A DNA stretch of 46,002 nt from Prevotella sp. (GTDB taxonomy: Bacteria > Bacteroidota > Bacteroidia > Bacteroidales > Bacteroidaceae): positions 1 through 46,002 of the forward strand of contig JAFLSE010000020.1 of assembly GCA_022511075.1 (NCBI GenBank). Direction: 5' to 3'. A program made the position numbers and the translations under genes. The notes under the pieces were generated by a model. That model was given only the letters and a program-made list of their open reading frames with translations, ran no database searches and was not told where the DNA came from. Positions 35,813 through 43,948 of the stretch are shown in pieces. Within the stretch, counting starts at the first letter, position 1. The number at the start of each line of letters is the position of its first letter.

Positions 35813-35998
35813 CGTGTTTCGTAAGAGACACGACATAATGATTGCTCAATTCGCCTTTCAAATCGCTACCCCGAAACCGAAAAAGAGCATTAATCCCACT
35901 TCCGAAGGAGTGTACGCATTATGCGTAGACTTTTCCGTAGGAAGTGGAGGTTGTAGCGAACCTGAAAGGCGTATGGCAAAAGTCTGCGCTTTCTTTTT
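35813..35998 (+). ncRNA. Structured RNA, candidate leader/attenuator or small RNA
   Basis: From 5' to 3': an 8-bp hairpin with a GTAA (GNRA) tetraloop (35813-35820/35825-35832); then a long hairpin made of CGCCTTTCA/TGAAAGGCG (35852-35860/35963-35971), CGCTAC/GTAGCG (35864-35869/35953-35958), CCACTTCC/GGAAGTGG (35896-35903/35940-35947) and TACGCA/TGCGTA (35913-35918/35922-35927). Two other helices followed by T runs use the same 3' arms: 35923-35934 with 35978-35989 (12 bp, one G-U), and 35964-35971 with 35987-35993 before TTTTT. This is terminator/antiterminator geometry. An open frame here (ATG 35838, 55 residues) is more likely a by-product. Known class not identified. Confidence 0.55.
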
Positions 35999-36077
35999 AT
36001 CCTAAAGTTAGTGCAGTACAAGCCAAACAGATGGAGCATTAACAACATTATCAATAACAATTTAAAAACATTGTATT

Positions 36078-36959
36078 ATGAACATTTTTAGAAAGAAAAA
36101 CATGTTTACGTTTGTGTCCGCCCTGCTGCTGGTCATGTCGGGAGCGGTCTGTGCGTCATGTGGAGATGACGATGAAGCAGCCTCCACCTCTTTTGATGCC
36201 TCTGCCTTCGCAGGGTTCTGGACCATTCCTGTCAGTACATCTGCAAGCGGTACGACCGACCTTCATCTGCTGATGTACCCCGACGGCCATCTCGTCTATT
36301 ACACCACGGCCATCAATTTGAAGAGAAGCGGCACTTGGTCGTACAATGCCAGTCAGAATGTTTTGGCTACCAGTATTTCGCTCGGTGGCAGTACCCTGCA
36401 ATGGGAAATCGAATCGACCGGCTCTGGCTGGTGGTCTGGTGTGGAAATGGGGAGCGACGGGTATCTGGCGAACACCGCACGGAAGGGCAATGCCGAGGAC
36501 TTTGCGCGTCTGATTCTGAACGACCTCACATGGGATAACACAGATAAGTCTAGCACGGTATATTCATTCCGTGTGCAATGGTCTGATACTTACAGTAAGT
36601 TGGTTGCATCTTCGCTGGTCTATTATCATTTTAATAAAAAAGCGAATGGCGAAACTGTGGAAGATTTTGATGATGCTATATGGATAGAATACACTAAAGA
36701 TGGCATAGGGGAACTGGACTATACTTTCACAACTTCTGTAAGTGATGATTATCAGACGCTGCTGCTTATGTCTTCAAAGGCTAAGATAACGATTACAAAT
36801 CCACTATCATATAATGTCAGTGCTATGAAAATGGCAATTGAATTTGATGAATTTCTTTTAAAATATGAGGTATTGGAGGGTGGTATGTTGGGCAGTATCG
36901 GTGAAGTATTCATTCCAACTATAGACAAATTCAAAGGCGATTTCACAGTATCTAAATAA
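36078..36959 (+). CDS. Lipoprotein of unknown function
   Basis: A 293-residue protein with a lipoprotein signal (SGAVCASC, Cys28, followed by GDDDE, an acidic start that in Bacteroidetes often marks surface export). The first half reads like a lipocalin or META-like beta sheet (FAGFWTIPVSTSASG, HLLMYPDGHLVYYT, KRSGTWSYNASQN, STLQWEIESTGSG), the second half is less regular. No enzyme motif. It follows the structured RNA by about 80 bases and precedes a second lipoprotein gene by 55 bases; the three may be one regulated unit. Confidence 0.8.
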   Translation: MNIFRKKNMFTFVSALLLVMSGAVCASCGDDDEAASTSFDASAFAGFWTIPVSTSASGTTDLHLLMYPDGHLVYYTTAINLKRSGTWSYNASQNVLATSISLGGSTLQWEIESTGSGWWSGVEMGSDGYLANTARKGNAEDFARLILNDLTWDNTDKSSTVYSFRVQWSDTYSKLVASSLVYYHFNKKANGETVEDFDDAIWIEYTKDGIGELDYTFTTSVSDDYQTLLLMSSKAKITITNPLSYNVSAMKMAIEFDEFLLKYEVLEGGMLGSIGEVFIPTIDKFKGDFTVSK

Positions 36960-37014
36960 TGATGTGTCATTTTAAACAATCAAAAATATAAACTTAATTA
37001 ATAGAAACAGAAAA

Positions 37015-37584
37015 ATGAAAAGAAAATTGTGGAGTATCATCAGTATCATCCTCTTATCGACGATGATTGTATCATGTAGCAAAGACGAGGATCCTTATGT
37101 CATTTTTGAGTTTCGGTTGGATTGCCCAAGCGCTCTTTTAAGGTATGCGACACCTCAAGTGACTTATAAAGGAAACGACGGGGGAGCCATCACATTCACG
37201 ATTCCAGAGTCAGAATGGACAGAGACAGGTATCAGCAATGGTATGACGACAGTTGTCATCAATGGAGAAACCGTTGTTTTGGAAGCACAGAGAATGATGC
37301 GATGGACAAAGCGCGTCAGATATGACGAAATTCCTGCTGAAGATGAGATGACGGTAGTTTATATTCCCAAAAATAATGTGCCAGCGGGAAATGTTAGTGT
37401 CATTGATAATTTCGAACCTAAAATAAGTGGTGAGATGAACTATTGGGATGAGCTTGGAAAAATGCATCAGTTCACAGGCGATGGTATAAATCCTAATGTG
37501 GCATTTGGCAGCGGCACCTCTCTTGCTGATATTATTAGCAAATACCAGAATTATATGCGTTTATTTCTACAAAAGGCTCAGTAA
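37015..37584 (+). CDS. Small lipoprotein of unknown function
   Basis: A 189-residue protein with a lipoprotein signal (STMIVSC, Cys21, followed by SKDED). The mature part is short beta strands (VIFEFRLDCPSALLRYATPQ, GAITFTIPESEWTETGI, ETVVLEAQRMMRWTKRV). Family not recognised. Probably co-transcribed with the preceding lipoprotein, as the gap is 55 bases without a promoter box, and closed by the terminator at 37605-37648. Confidence 0.8.
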   Translation: MKRKLWSIISIILLSTMIVSCSKDEDPYVIFEFRLDCPSALLRYATPQVTYKGNDGGAITFTIPESEWTETGISNGMTTVVINGETVVLEAQRMMRWTKRVRYDEIPAEDEMTVVYIPKNNVPAGNVSVIDNFEPKISGEMNYWDELGKMHQFTGDGINPNVAFGSGTSLADIISKYQNYMRLFLQKAQ

Positions 37585-37604
37585 AAAGGAAAGGAACTGC
37601 AATA

Positions 37605-37648
37605 CAAACAAGGAGGCAAGTCGAAATTCAGGCTTGTATCCTTGTTTT
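37605..37648 (+). terminator. Terminator of the two-lipoprotein unit
   Basis: AAACAAGGA (37606-37614) pairs with TCCTTGTTT (37639-37647); an inner CAAG/CTTG helix (37617-37620/37633-37636) extends it. Confidence 0.7.
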
Positions 37649-37735
37649 ACAATAAGTTCCAGACTAAGTTTTTGGTTTATATCTCGATTGATATATATTT
37701 TTAAAACAATCTTCTCGTATTAATATAATTTTTGT

Positions 37736-37743
37736 TACTTTTG
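37736..37743 (+). promoter_or_regulatory. C10 peptidase promoter, -7 box
   Basis: TACTTTTG, 32 bases before the ATG; the -33 element is not clear. Confidence 0.45.
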
Positions 37744-37775
37744 CATAAGAATCAGAAAACAATAAAGAAAAGAAT

Positions 37776-39464
37776 ATGAAAAAGTATTTGCTTCTGACAA
37801 TTTTTGCAGGCTGTGCCATGATGGACGTATCGGCACAGCAAAGTGTGGAACAAATGGTGAATGCCTCATGGCATCAGTCGGCACCATTTAATGGTGAGTG
37901 TCCAAACAATGCAGCTGCCGGCTGCGGTGCCATCGCTGTGGCACAAATACTAAATTACTATAAAATGCCTCAACACGGATTTGGGCACGTAACATATGAA
38001 GGCGTGGACATAGATCTTGATGCCCGAAGTATCGACTGGCAAAACATTCTCGACAGTTATTCGCAGGGTTATAGTCAAGCAGAAGGAGATGCTGTGGCAA
38101 GCCTTGTGTTTCAGGTGGGAGCTGCAATGAAAATAAATTATGGTTCATCGAGTTCTCCCTATAACTATGCAAGCATGATGTGGGGATTGCAACATTATCT
38201 TCATTTCTCCCCCGCCAGCCGCTACCGAAACAGGAAATACTATTCCACCGCAGAATGGATAGAGATGCTGAATAGCGAATTGGAGCAAGGACACCCTGTA
38301 TTCTATCGTGGTGACCATACACAACCAGGGCAAAACGTGGTTGGCCACATGTATGTCATCGATGGTCGAGACAGCAACGGCAACTACCATTTTAACTTTG
38401 GACATGCCAGTCAGAAGCAGGACAAGTTTACAGACTTGAATATCATTAATCAAGGCGATGGTATTTGGCCGGGGGTTTATAGCGTGAGTTACCATCATCG
38501 GCAGGCAATGGTGACAGATTTCTATCCTGTTGATGGACTGACTGACGGGGATTTTGACCACACGGCATTGGTGCTGAACTCGCCGTTGGTGCTGGAAAAT
38601 CAACCTTATGCCCAGACAGTTAAGGCAACAGAAAGCGTACAAGCAAAGTTTCAGTTTCGCTATATCAGTTTTGAGGGAGGAAGTGCGCAGTTCAGCCTCG
38701 GCTTTTATCAAGACGGCACACTTGTGGGAGTTTCAAAGACCGTGCGCAATACTACGCTCTCTGGAGGTGGCAATGCCGTGAATATTGACCGCAACTTCAT
38801 ATTGCCAGACCAACTGCCTGACGGCGACTATGAGATGAGCGTCGTATCGCGTGATAGTGAGACTGACCCTTGGGTGAGAGGATGGGACAACGCCCCGAAC
38901 TGTATACCTGTGAGTGTGAAAGATAATACCTACACATTCACCTTGCCCAACTATCATACCCTGCAGACGCGTCTTTACCTGACAGACGACGGCATAAAGG
39001 AGATAACAGGCGGCAAGACTGGTGGCAAGACTTTAGAGATGACGGTGTGCAACTCGTCAGACAACAACTTCGAGGACAGTCTGCGGCTGGTGGTGACATC
39101 TGATGCCAATAGCAGAACCTACGAGATGCCCACATCTATCTATGAAGGACAAATGATTACCTATCGATTCTTTGTTGCCGACAGCGAGGTGAATACCAAC
39201 AACGGTTACACGGTGGAGGCCTATTACAAAGAGACAAATACAGATGAATGGATATTGCTACAAGACTATGCTTCAGGAGTACATCCCGCTGTGGACTCTA
39301 CTTTTGATGGATTGGAAATATTCACCATAGACGGTAAACAGCTCAAAAAGATTGCCAAATCAGAAATAGATACTACGTATCATGACGTATTGGCTAACCT
39401 ACATAAGGGTATTTATATTATTCGTGATAAGAATGGCATACGGAAATTTATAAAACAGCTTTAA
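37776..39464 (+). CDS. C10 (streptopain-like) cysteine peptidase with C-terminal sorting-like domain
   Basis: A 562-residue exported protein (signal ending near VSAQQ, residue 21). The C10 domain starts almost at once, without the usual long Spi-type propeptide: catalytic Cys50 in AAAGCGAIAVAQIL and His191 in VVGHMYVIDG. In SpeB-like enzymes the following motif is NWGWGG; here it is NFGHAS (Asn207, Phe208, His210), so both tryptophans are replaced. About 300 residues of beta-sandwich follow, ending with IFTIDGKQLKKI and KGIYIIRDKNGIRKFIKQL, similar to type 9 secretion sorting tails. Likely a secreted protease, with some doubt about activity because of the altered motif. Confidence 0.88.
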   Translation: MKKYLLLTIFAGCAMMDVSAQQSVEQMVNASWHQSAPFNGECPNNAAAGCGAIAVAQILNYYKMPQHGFGHVTYEGVDIDLDARSIDWQNILDSYSQGYSQAEGDAVASLVFQVGAAMKINYGSSSSPYNYASMMWGLQHYLHFSPASRYRNRKYYSTAEWIEMLNSELEQGHPVFYRGDHTQPGQNVVGHMYVIDGRDSNGNYHFNFGHASQKQDKFTDLNIINQGDGIWPGVYSVSYHHRQAMVTDFYPVDGLTDGDFDHTALVLNSPLVLENQPYAQTVKATESVQAKFQFRYISFEGGSAQFSLGFYQDGTLVGVSKTVRNTTLSGGGNAVNIDRNFILPDQLPDGDYEMSVVSRDSETDPWVRGWDNAPNCIPVSVKDNTYTFTLPNYHTLQTRLYLTDDGIKEITGGKTGGKTLEMTVCNSSDNNFEDSLRLVVTSDANSRTYEMPTSIYEGQMITYRFFVADSEVNTNNGYTVEAYYKETNTDEWILLQDYASGVHPAVDSTFDGLEIFTIDGKQLKKIAKSEIDTTYHDVLANLHKGIYIIRDKNGIRKFIKQL

Positions 39465-39481
39465 ATATTTTAAAATACTCA

Positions 39482-39527
39482 AAAGAGTGGAGCGTTATCT
39501 TATACAGACACGCTCCACTCTTTGTTT
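39482..39527. terminator. Bidirectional terminator between the C10 peptidase gene and ridA
   Basis: A 14-bp perfect stem (39482-39495 with 39510-39523), 14-base loop, T-rich on both strands. It can end both convergent transcripts. Confidence 0.85.
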
Positions 39528-39542
39528 TAGTACAACCGTCTT

Positions 39543-39920
39543 TTATTGTGCAGAGGCAATCATCTCTATCTCCACGAGTGCACCCTTTGGCAAATCCCTT
39601 ACGGCAAAAGCCGAGCGTGCAGGATATGGTTGAGTGAAGAACTCAGCATAAACCTCGTTCATTGCGGCAAAGTCAGCTATGTCGGCAAGCAAAACCGTTG
39701 TCTTGCACACGTTGCAGAGGTCGAGACCAGCCTCGCGCAAGATAGCCTGCGCATTGAGGATAGACTGGCGTGTCTGCTCCTTTATGCCACCTTCTACGAA
39801 CTCTCCCGTTGCAGGGTTTATGGGTATCTGTCCCGATGCAAATACCAATGATGATGTCTGAATGCCCTGGCTGTATGGTCCTATTGCAGCAGGCGCGTTG
39901 TTTGTTGAAATCGCTTTCAT
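39543..39920 (-). CDS. ridA: RidA family reactive intermediate deaminase
   Basis: A 125-residue YjgF/YER057c/UK114 protein that hydrolyses reactive enamine/imine intermediates from PLP enzymes. The N-terminus ISTNNAPAAIGPYSQGIQ and LVFASGQIPINPATGEFV are typical; the active-site arginine is in YPARSAFAV and the Glu in VEIEMIA. Full length (family about 125-130). It follows queC by 18 bases on the same strand and is probably co-transcribed. Confidence 0.95.
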   Translation of the reverse strand: MKAISTNNAPAAIGPYSQGIQTSSLVFASGQIPINPATGEFVEGGIKEQTRQSILNAQAILREAGLDLCNVCKTTVLLADIADFAAMNEVYAEFFTQPYPARSAFAVRDLPKGALVEIEMIASAQ

Positions 39921-39938
39921 AATGATTAGTGTTTATGA

Positions 39939-40607
39939 TTAGTTATTATATTTTGTCGTGTCATTTATTTCTGCATCGCGCAAAGCCTCCATTCGTTCCA
40001 CACAGGTGCCGCACTTGCCGCAGTGAACGTCGCCGCCCTTATAGCAACTCCACGTTTGGCTGTAGTCTATGCCGAGCCTTTTGCCTATGCGTGCAATGTC
40101 GCTCTTGGTTATCTCCGTATATGGCGACACCACATCTACATCGATATATGTGCCAGTCTTTGTCGCCTCACTAATGGCATTGATAAACTCCGTGCGGCAG
40201 TCGGGATATATGGCATGGTCGCCTCCGTGGTTGGCTATCAACACATGGTGCAGCCCGCGACTTTCGGCAATTCCAGCAGCAATGGCAAGCATTATACCAT
40301 TGCGGAACGGTACCACGGTCGATTTCATATTCTCGTCAGTATAATGTCCTTCGGGAATAGCCTCTGCACCTTCGAGCAACGAACTCTTGAAATACTGCTG
40401 CATAAAGCTGAGGGGTATCGTTATATGCTCTATTCCGAGCATATCGCAGTGCATCTTGGCAAACGGAATCTCCTTTTTGTTATGGTTGCTGCCATAGTCG
40501 AACGATATGCCGAGTGCAATCTCGTCCTTGTGTTCGTAAAGCAGCGTTATGCTGTCCATTCCACCGCTTACTATTATCACAGAATCTTTCTGTCCGTCGT
40601 TATTCAT
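39939..40607 (-). CDS. queC: 7-cyano-7-deazaguanine synthase QueC
   Basis: A 222-residue ATP-dependent enzyme of queuosine synthesis (carboxy-deazaguanine to preQ0). The PP-loop SGGMDS is at 14-19 and the zinc ligands Cys188, Cys196, Cys199, Cys202 are in CYKGGDVHCGKCGTC. The motif VPFRNGIMLAIAAG is also diagnostic. First gene of a queC-ridA pair; no other queuosine gene is nearby. Confidence 0.96.
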   Translation of the reverse strand: MNNDGQKDSVIIVSGGMDSITLLYEHKDEIALGISFDYGSNHNKKEIPFAKMHCDMLGIEHITIPLSFMQQYFKSSLLEGAEAIPEGHYTDENMKSTVVPFRNGIMLAIAAGIAESRGLHHVLIANHGGDHAIYPDCRTEFINAISEATKTGTYIDVDVVSPYTEITKSDIARIGKRLGIDYSQTWSCYKGGDVHCGKCGTCVERMEALRDAEINDTTKYNN

Positions 40608-40645
40608 AGTTTAGTTTTTGTGTTTGTTTCTTGAAACTTTGTTTG

Positions 40646-40653
40646 CAAAGTTA
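40646..40653 (-). promoter_or_regulatory. queC promoter, -7 box
   Basis: TAACTTTG on the minus strand, 38 bases before the ATG; -33 box weak. Confidence 0.45.
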
Positions 40654-40751
40654 CTACTTTTTTGTGAGAATTATTCCCGTTTAACAGAAAAACTGAATTA
40701 TCATAATAAAACTTTTTGGGATTTTAGACATATATTCTGAAACAAAATACG

Positions 40752-40759
40752 TATCTTTG
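40752..40759 (+). promoter_or_regulatory. Promoter of the RluA-like gene, -7 box
   Basis: TATCTTTG, 29 bases before the ATG; no clear -33 element at the usual distance. Confidence 0.45.
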
Positions 40760-40788
40760 CATCTGAAAATATAAAGCAACAAAGAAAA

Positions 40789-41685
40789 ATGTACAAAGGC
40801 AATAACAATAAGAAAGAGAACTACAACTACATAAGTGTTGACAAGGAAATGCCGCTGCTGGAGTTTCTGATAGAAAAGGCTGGGCAGAGCCGTTCAAAGA
40901 TAAAGGCGACGCTGCAAGGCAGGGGCATAAAGGTTGACGGAAAATGCGTGACGCAATTCGATTTCCCGCTGCACAAGGGAATGACGGTGGCTGTAAGCAA
41001 GACGAAGAAGAACAATGAGGGGCTGCAAAGCCGCTATGTGAAGATAGTATATGAAGACCGCTGGATTGTGGTGGTGGAGAAGAATATCGGAATACTTTCA
41101 ATGGCGGCAGGCCATTCGTCGCTGAACGTGAAGAGCGTGCTCGACAACTATTTCCAAAAGCGCAGACTGAAATGCCGTGCCCACGTGGTGCACCGACTCG
41201 ACCGCGACACCAGCGGACTGATGATATATGCAAAGGACATGGAAACGGAGCAGATTTTGGAACACAACTGGCACAATATTGTTTACGACCGCCGGTATAT
41301 TGCCGTACTAAGCGGAGAAATGGAGAACGACGAAGGCACGATAGCCAATTGGCTGAAGGATAACAAGGCGTATGTAACATTCTCGTCGCCAGTGGACAAC
41401 GGTGGAAAATATGCCGTGACCCACTATTTCACCCACGACCGCACCACGGAACACTCACTCGTGGAATTCAAATTGGAGACGGGGCGTAAGAATCAGATAA
41501 GGGTGCATTCCGCTGATATGGGGCATCCCGTGTGCGGAGATACGAAATATGGCAACGGCGACGACCCACTTCACCGCTTGTGCCTGCATGCTTTCCTGCT
41601 TTGTTTCACCCACCCTGTGACGGGCGAGCGAATGGAGTTTGAAACGCCCGTACCCACACAATTCAGGAAGCTGTTCAAGCACTAA
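40789..41685 (+). CDS. RluA family RNA pseudouridine synthase
   Basis: A 298-residue protein with an S4-like RNA-binding segment (PLLEFLIEKAGQSRSKIKATL, residues 22-70) and the RluA catalytic domain. The catalytic aspartate is Asp138 in HRLDRDTSG; other family motifs are GILSMAAGH and GRKNQIRVHSADMGHPVCGD. It isomerises uridines in rRNA or tRNA; the exact site cannot be assigned (RluD- or RluC-like). A small membrane protein gene follows by 27 bases. Confidence 0.93.
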   Translation: MYKGNNNKKENYNYISVDKEMPLLEFLIEKAGQSRSKIKATLQGRGIKVDGKCVTQFDFPLHKGMTVAVSKTKKNNEGLQSRYVKIVYEDRWIVVVEKNIGILSMAAGHSSLNVKSVLDNYFQKRRLKCRAHVVHRLDRDTSGLMIYAKDMETEQILEHNWHNIVYDRRYIAVLSGEMENDEGTIANWLKDNKAYVTFSSPVDNGGKYAVTHYFTHDRTTEHSLVEFKLETGRKNQIRVHSADMGHPVCGDTKYGNGDDPLHRLCLHAFLLCFTHPVTGERMEFETPVPTQFRKLFKH

Positions 41686-41712
41686 GAAGAAACGCAATAA
41701 AAACAAGAAACA

Positions 41713-41865
41713 ATGGGAACATTAGGATATTACATTGCATTGTTAGTGGCAATCATAATAGGCGTGATATTGATAAAGCGTGTGGTGAGTTGCCTTTTCC
41801 GCACAATAGTTACACTTGTGCTAATAGCAATATTCGCATACATATACTACTATTACCTCAGATGA
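41713..41865 (+). CDS. 50-residue membrane protein, unknown function
   Basis: Translation from ATG 41713 gives MGTLGYYIALLVAIIIGVIL, then KRVVSCLFRT, then a second hydrophobic run ending IYYYYLR and TGA at 41863-41865. Two short membrane helices with a basic turn suggest a hairpin with both ends outside. It lies 27 bases after the RluA-like gene and its last eight bases overlap the convergent menA stop. The clean reading frame, good start context and hydrophobic pattern speak for a real gene; family unknown. Confidence 0.65.
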   Translation: MGTLGYYIALLVAIIIGVILIKRVVSCLFRTIVTLVLIAIFAYIYYYYLR

Positions 41866-42796
41866 TGAGCAAGCCTGCCGCCACCAATATGCCGTAAATA
41901 AAAATGTTGCGCGCCGTCTCGCCAAGACATTGATTGAGCGCCCTGCCGTGGTCAATGCGTTTCATCTTGCAATATGTGATGATGTGCAGCGGCAGATATA
42001 TCAGAGGTAGCACAAAGGCAAGAATATGCCCCTCGTACCAATAGACGGCATTGAGAACGACGGCTGCCACTCCAGACAAAAGATAAAAGCGCAATCCCCA
42101 TTCAGCACCACAACGAACCACAATGGTCTGCTTGCCGGCATCGCGGTCGGTATCGCGGTCGCGGAAGTTATTGACAATCAGCAAGGCATCTATCACGAAT
42201 CCGCAAGCCAAAGAGCCGATGAACACCTGCCAAGTGAGCGTATGCAGTTCTATATAATAAGGTATGCACACGGGGATTATGCCGAAAAACACTATCACGA
42301 GCAAGTCGCCGAAGCCCATATAACTTAAATGAGTGGTGTAGAGAAAGCAAAACACAACACAGAGAATGCCCACGGCAATCATTTCCAATCCACCGAAATA
42401 AATCAGCGGCAAGCCCACGGCACAGGCAACGCAGGTGGTTGTGGCAATGGCACGTTTCATTGCATCGGTAGTAACCCACCCTTGCGCACAGGCACGTTTC
42501 GGTCCTAAACGGGTCTCCACATCATCGCTGCCTTTCACATAGTCGAAAAAGTCGTTTATGAAGTTTGCGTCAATCTGCATAATGAAGGCAAACAGAAGGC
42601 ACAGCACCGCCGGCAGCCAGTTGAAAACACCCTCCACATAATACGTTCGTGCATCGACATAGGCAAGTGTCAAGCCAATCAGCACAGGCACAGCCGCACC
42701 CGTAAGCGTCTTTGGGCGCGCGGCAAGAATCCACGCCTTCATTGAATTTGTCCTTACATCCTCCTCGCCTTGCATATTTTTCACTTGTGTTTCCAT
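41858..42796 (-). CDS. menA: 1,4-dihydroxy-2-naphthoate polyprenyltransferase
   Basis: A 312-residue UbiA-superfamily membrane enzyme that attaches the isoprenoid chain to DHNA in menaquinone synthesis. It has about eight to nine helices and both Asp-rich motifs: NFINDFFDYVKGSDD in the first and FRDRDTDRDAGKQT in the second. WILAARPKTLTGAAVPVLIG is the usual N-terminal helix. The frame is open to 42850, but METQVKNMQGEED at 42796 suits the promoter; MKAWILAARPKTL is a further option. Shares its promoter region with the divergent HD-domain gene. Confidence 0.93.
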   Translation of the reverse strand: METQVKNMQGEEDVRTNSMKAWILAARPKTLTGAAVPVLIGLTLAYVDARTYYVEGVFNWLPAVLCLLFAFIMQIDANFINDFFDYVKGSDDVETRLGPKRACAQGWVTTDAMKRAIATTTCVACAVGLPLIYFGGLEMIAVGILCVVFCFLYTTHLSYMGFGDLLVIVFFGIIPVCIPYYIELHTLTWQVFIGSLACGFVIDALLIVNNFRDRDTDRDAGKQTIVVRCGAEWGLRFYLLSGVAAVVLNAVYWYEGHILAFVLPLIYLPLHIITYCKMKRIDHGRALNQCLGETARNIFIYGILVAAGLLII

Positions 42797-42872
42797 AATC
42801 CTTCTTTTCGCCACATTAATGACATCTTTTTTGTTGTTTTTATGGCACAAACATCAATTTTCTTGTTATCTA

Positions 42873-42908
42873 TTTGCAAAAGTAACATTTTTTCCGTACA
42901 TTTGCAAA
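42873..42908. promoter_or_regulatory. Interlocked divergent promoters of menA and the HD-domain gene
   Basis: Plus: TTTG (42873-42876), 20 bases, TACATTTG (42897-42904). Minus: TTTG (42905-42908), 20 bases, TACTTTTG (42877-42884). The -33 box of each promoter directly abuts the -7 box of the other, so both fit in 36 bases and cannot be occupied at once. Confidence 0.75.
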
Positions 42909-42924
42909 ATTATTTTGGTTTTTT

Positions 42925-43566
42925 ATGATAACTAACACGGCAAGTCTCGATTTGGTGGAGTTTGTGGAACAGAACATTCTTCCGCAATACGCCAACTTTG
43001 ACAAGGCGCACGGGCTTGGGCACGTAACATCGGTTATACGCCGCTCCATCGACCTTGTGCGATCCACAGGGGCAGACATAAATATGGTGTACGTCGTGGC
43101 TGCCTATCACGACTTGGGACTTTCCGGTCCTCGTGCCAACCACCACATAACGGGCGGAAAGATTCTGCAAAGCGACAAAAGGCTGCGCCGTTGGTTTTCG
43201 GCAGAGCAAATCAAGATAATGAAAGAGGCGGTGGAAGACCATCGTGCCAGTGCCAGCCGCCAGCCACGCAGCATCTACGGCAAGATTGTGGCAGAGGCTG
43301 ACCGATGCCTCGAACCAGAAACGGTGATAAGGCGCACGGTGCAATACGGACTTGCCAACCACCCGACATACGACAAGGAATGGCAATGGCAACGGGCACG
43401 CAAGCACCTTGAGGAGAAATACTCCGTGAATGGTTACATAAGATTGTGGATTCAAGGCTCTGAAAACGAACGCAACCTAAACACCCTGCGCTCAATCATT
43501 GCCGACGAGAAACAACTGCGACAACTTTTTGACAGCATATATGCCGAGGAAACAACGAAAACATAA
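42925..43566 (+). CDS. HD domain phosphohydrolase-like protein
   Basis: A 213-residue soluble protein with an HD domain: His33 in HGLGHV and the His62-Asp63 pair in AAYHDLGLSG, followed by NHHITGGKIL and VEDHRAS, which supply further metal ligands. Such small HD proteins are metal-dependent phosphohydrolases acting on nucleotides; the substrate here is not predictable. Transcribed divergently from menA from the interlocked promoter. No terminator seen downstream. Confidence 0.88.
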   Translation: MITNTASLDLVEFVEQNILPQYANFDKAHGLGHVTSVIRRSIDLVRSTGADINMVYVVAAYHDLGLSGPRANHHITGGKILQSDKRLRRWFSAEQIKIMKEAVEDHRASASRQPRSIYGKIVAEADRCLEPETVIRRTVQYGLANHPTYDKEWQWQRARKHLEEKYSVNGYIRLWIQGSENERNLNTLRSIIADEKQLRQLFDSIYAEETTKT

Positions 43567-43633
43567 GAGAAACAAAGACAAAAAGATGATTTTCTGAATA
43601 CTGAATATATAGCCAAAAAATAATAATAAGACG

Positions 43634-43924
43634 ATGAAAAAGATTTTTAGTATGGTTGTTGCGGCTTTGATAAGTCTGGCTGTTTTTGCAGATTGGAGCT
43701 ATGGCACGGCTCATTTTATTGGTAGTCAACCATCAAATTGCATGTCTATTGGAGGAGTCATGGTCTATTATAATGGTACATTGACATGCACGCAAAATGT
43801 TGGTGGAGTGCAATATTATGAAGGCACTGGTGATATATGCGTGATTTACCCTAAGAATTATTCTGGCACCCAATATAAATTCCTGTCAAAAGGTGGTATG
43901 GTTCAGATTGAATATTTAAAGTAA
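43634..43924 (+). CDS. Small exported protein, unknown function
   Basis: A 96-residue protein with a signal peptide (MKKIFSMVVAALISLAVFAD, cleavage near residue 19-20). The mature part is Tyr/Gly/Thr-rich beta strands with three Cys (SNCMSIGGVMVYYNGTLTC). No family recognised. It is richer in A/T than the HD-domain gene before it, and together with the next frame forms an A/T-rich patch between conserved genes. Confidence 0.65.
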   Translation: MKKIFSMVVAALISLAVFADWSYGTAHFIGSQPSNCMSIGGVMVYYNGTLTCTQNVGGVQYYEGTGDICVIYPKNYSGTQYKFLSKGGMVQIEYLK

Positions 43925-43948
43925 CGATGCTGTTTTCCTCTGCTAACT

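Noticed and set aside
35799..36005. Short open frame through the structured RNA (about 55 codons from ATG 35838)
   Set aside because: The bases are explained better by nested base pairing; no start context or protein family. Kept only as an alternative in the RNA entry.
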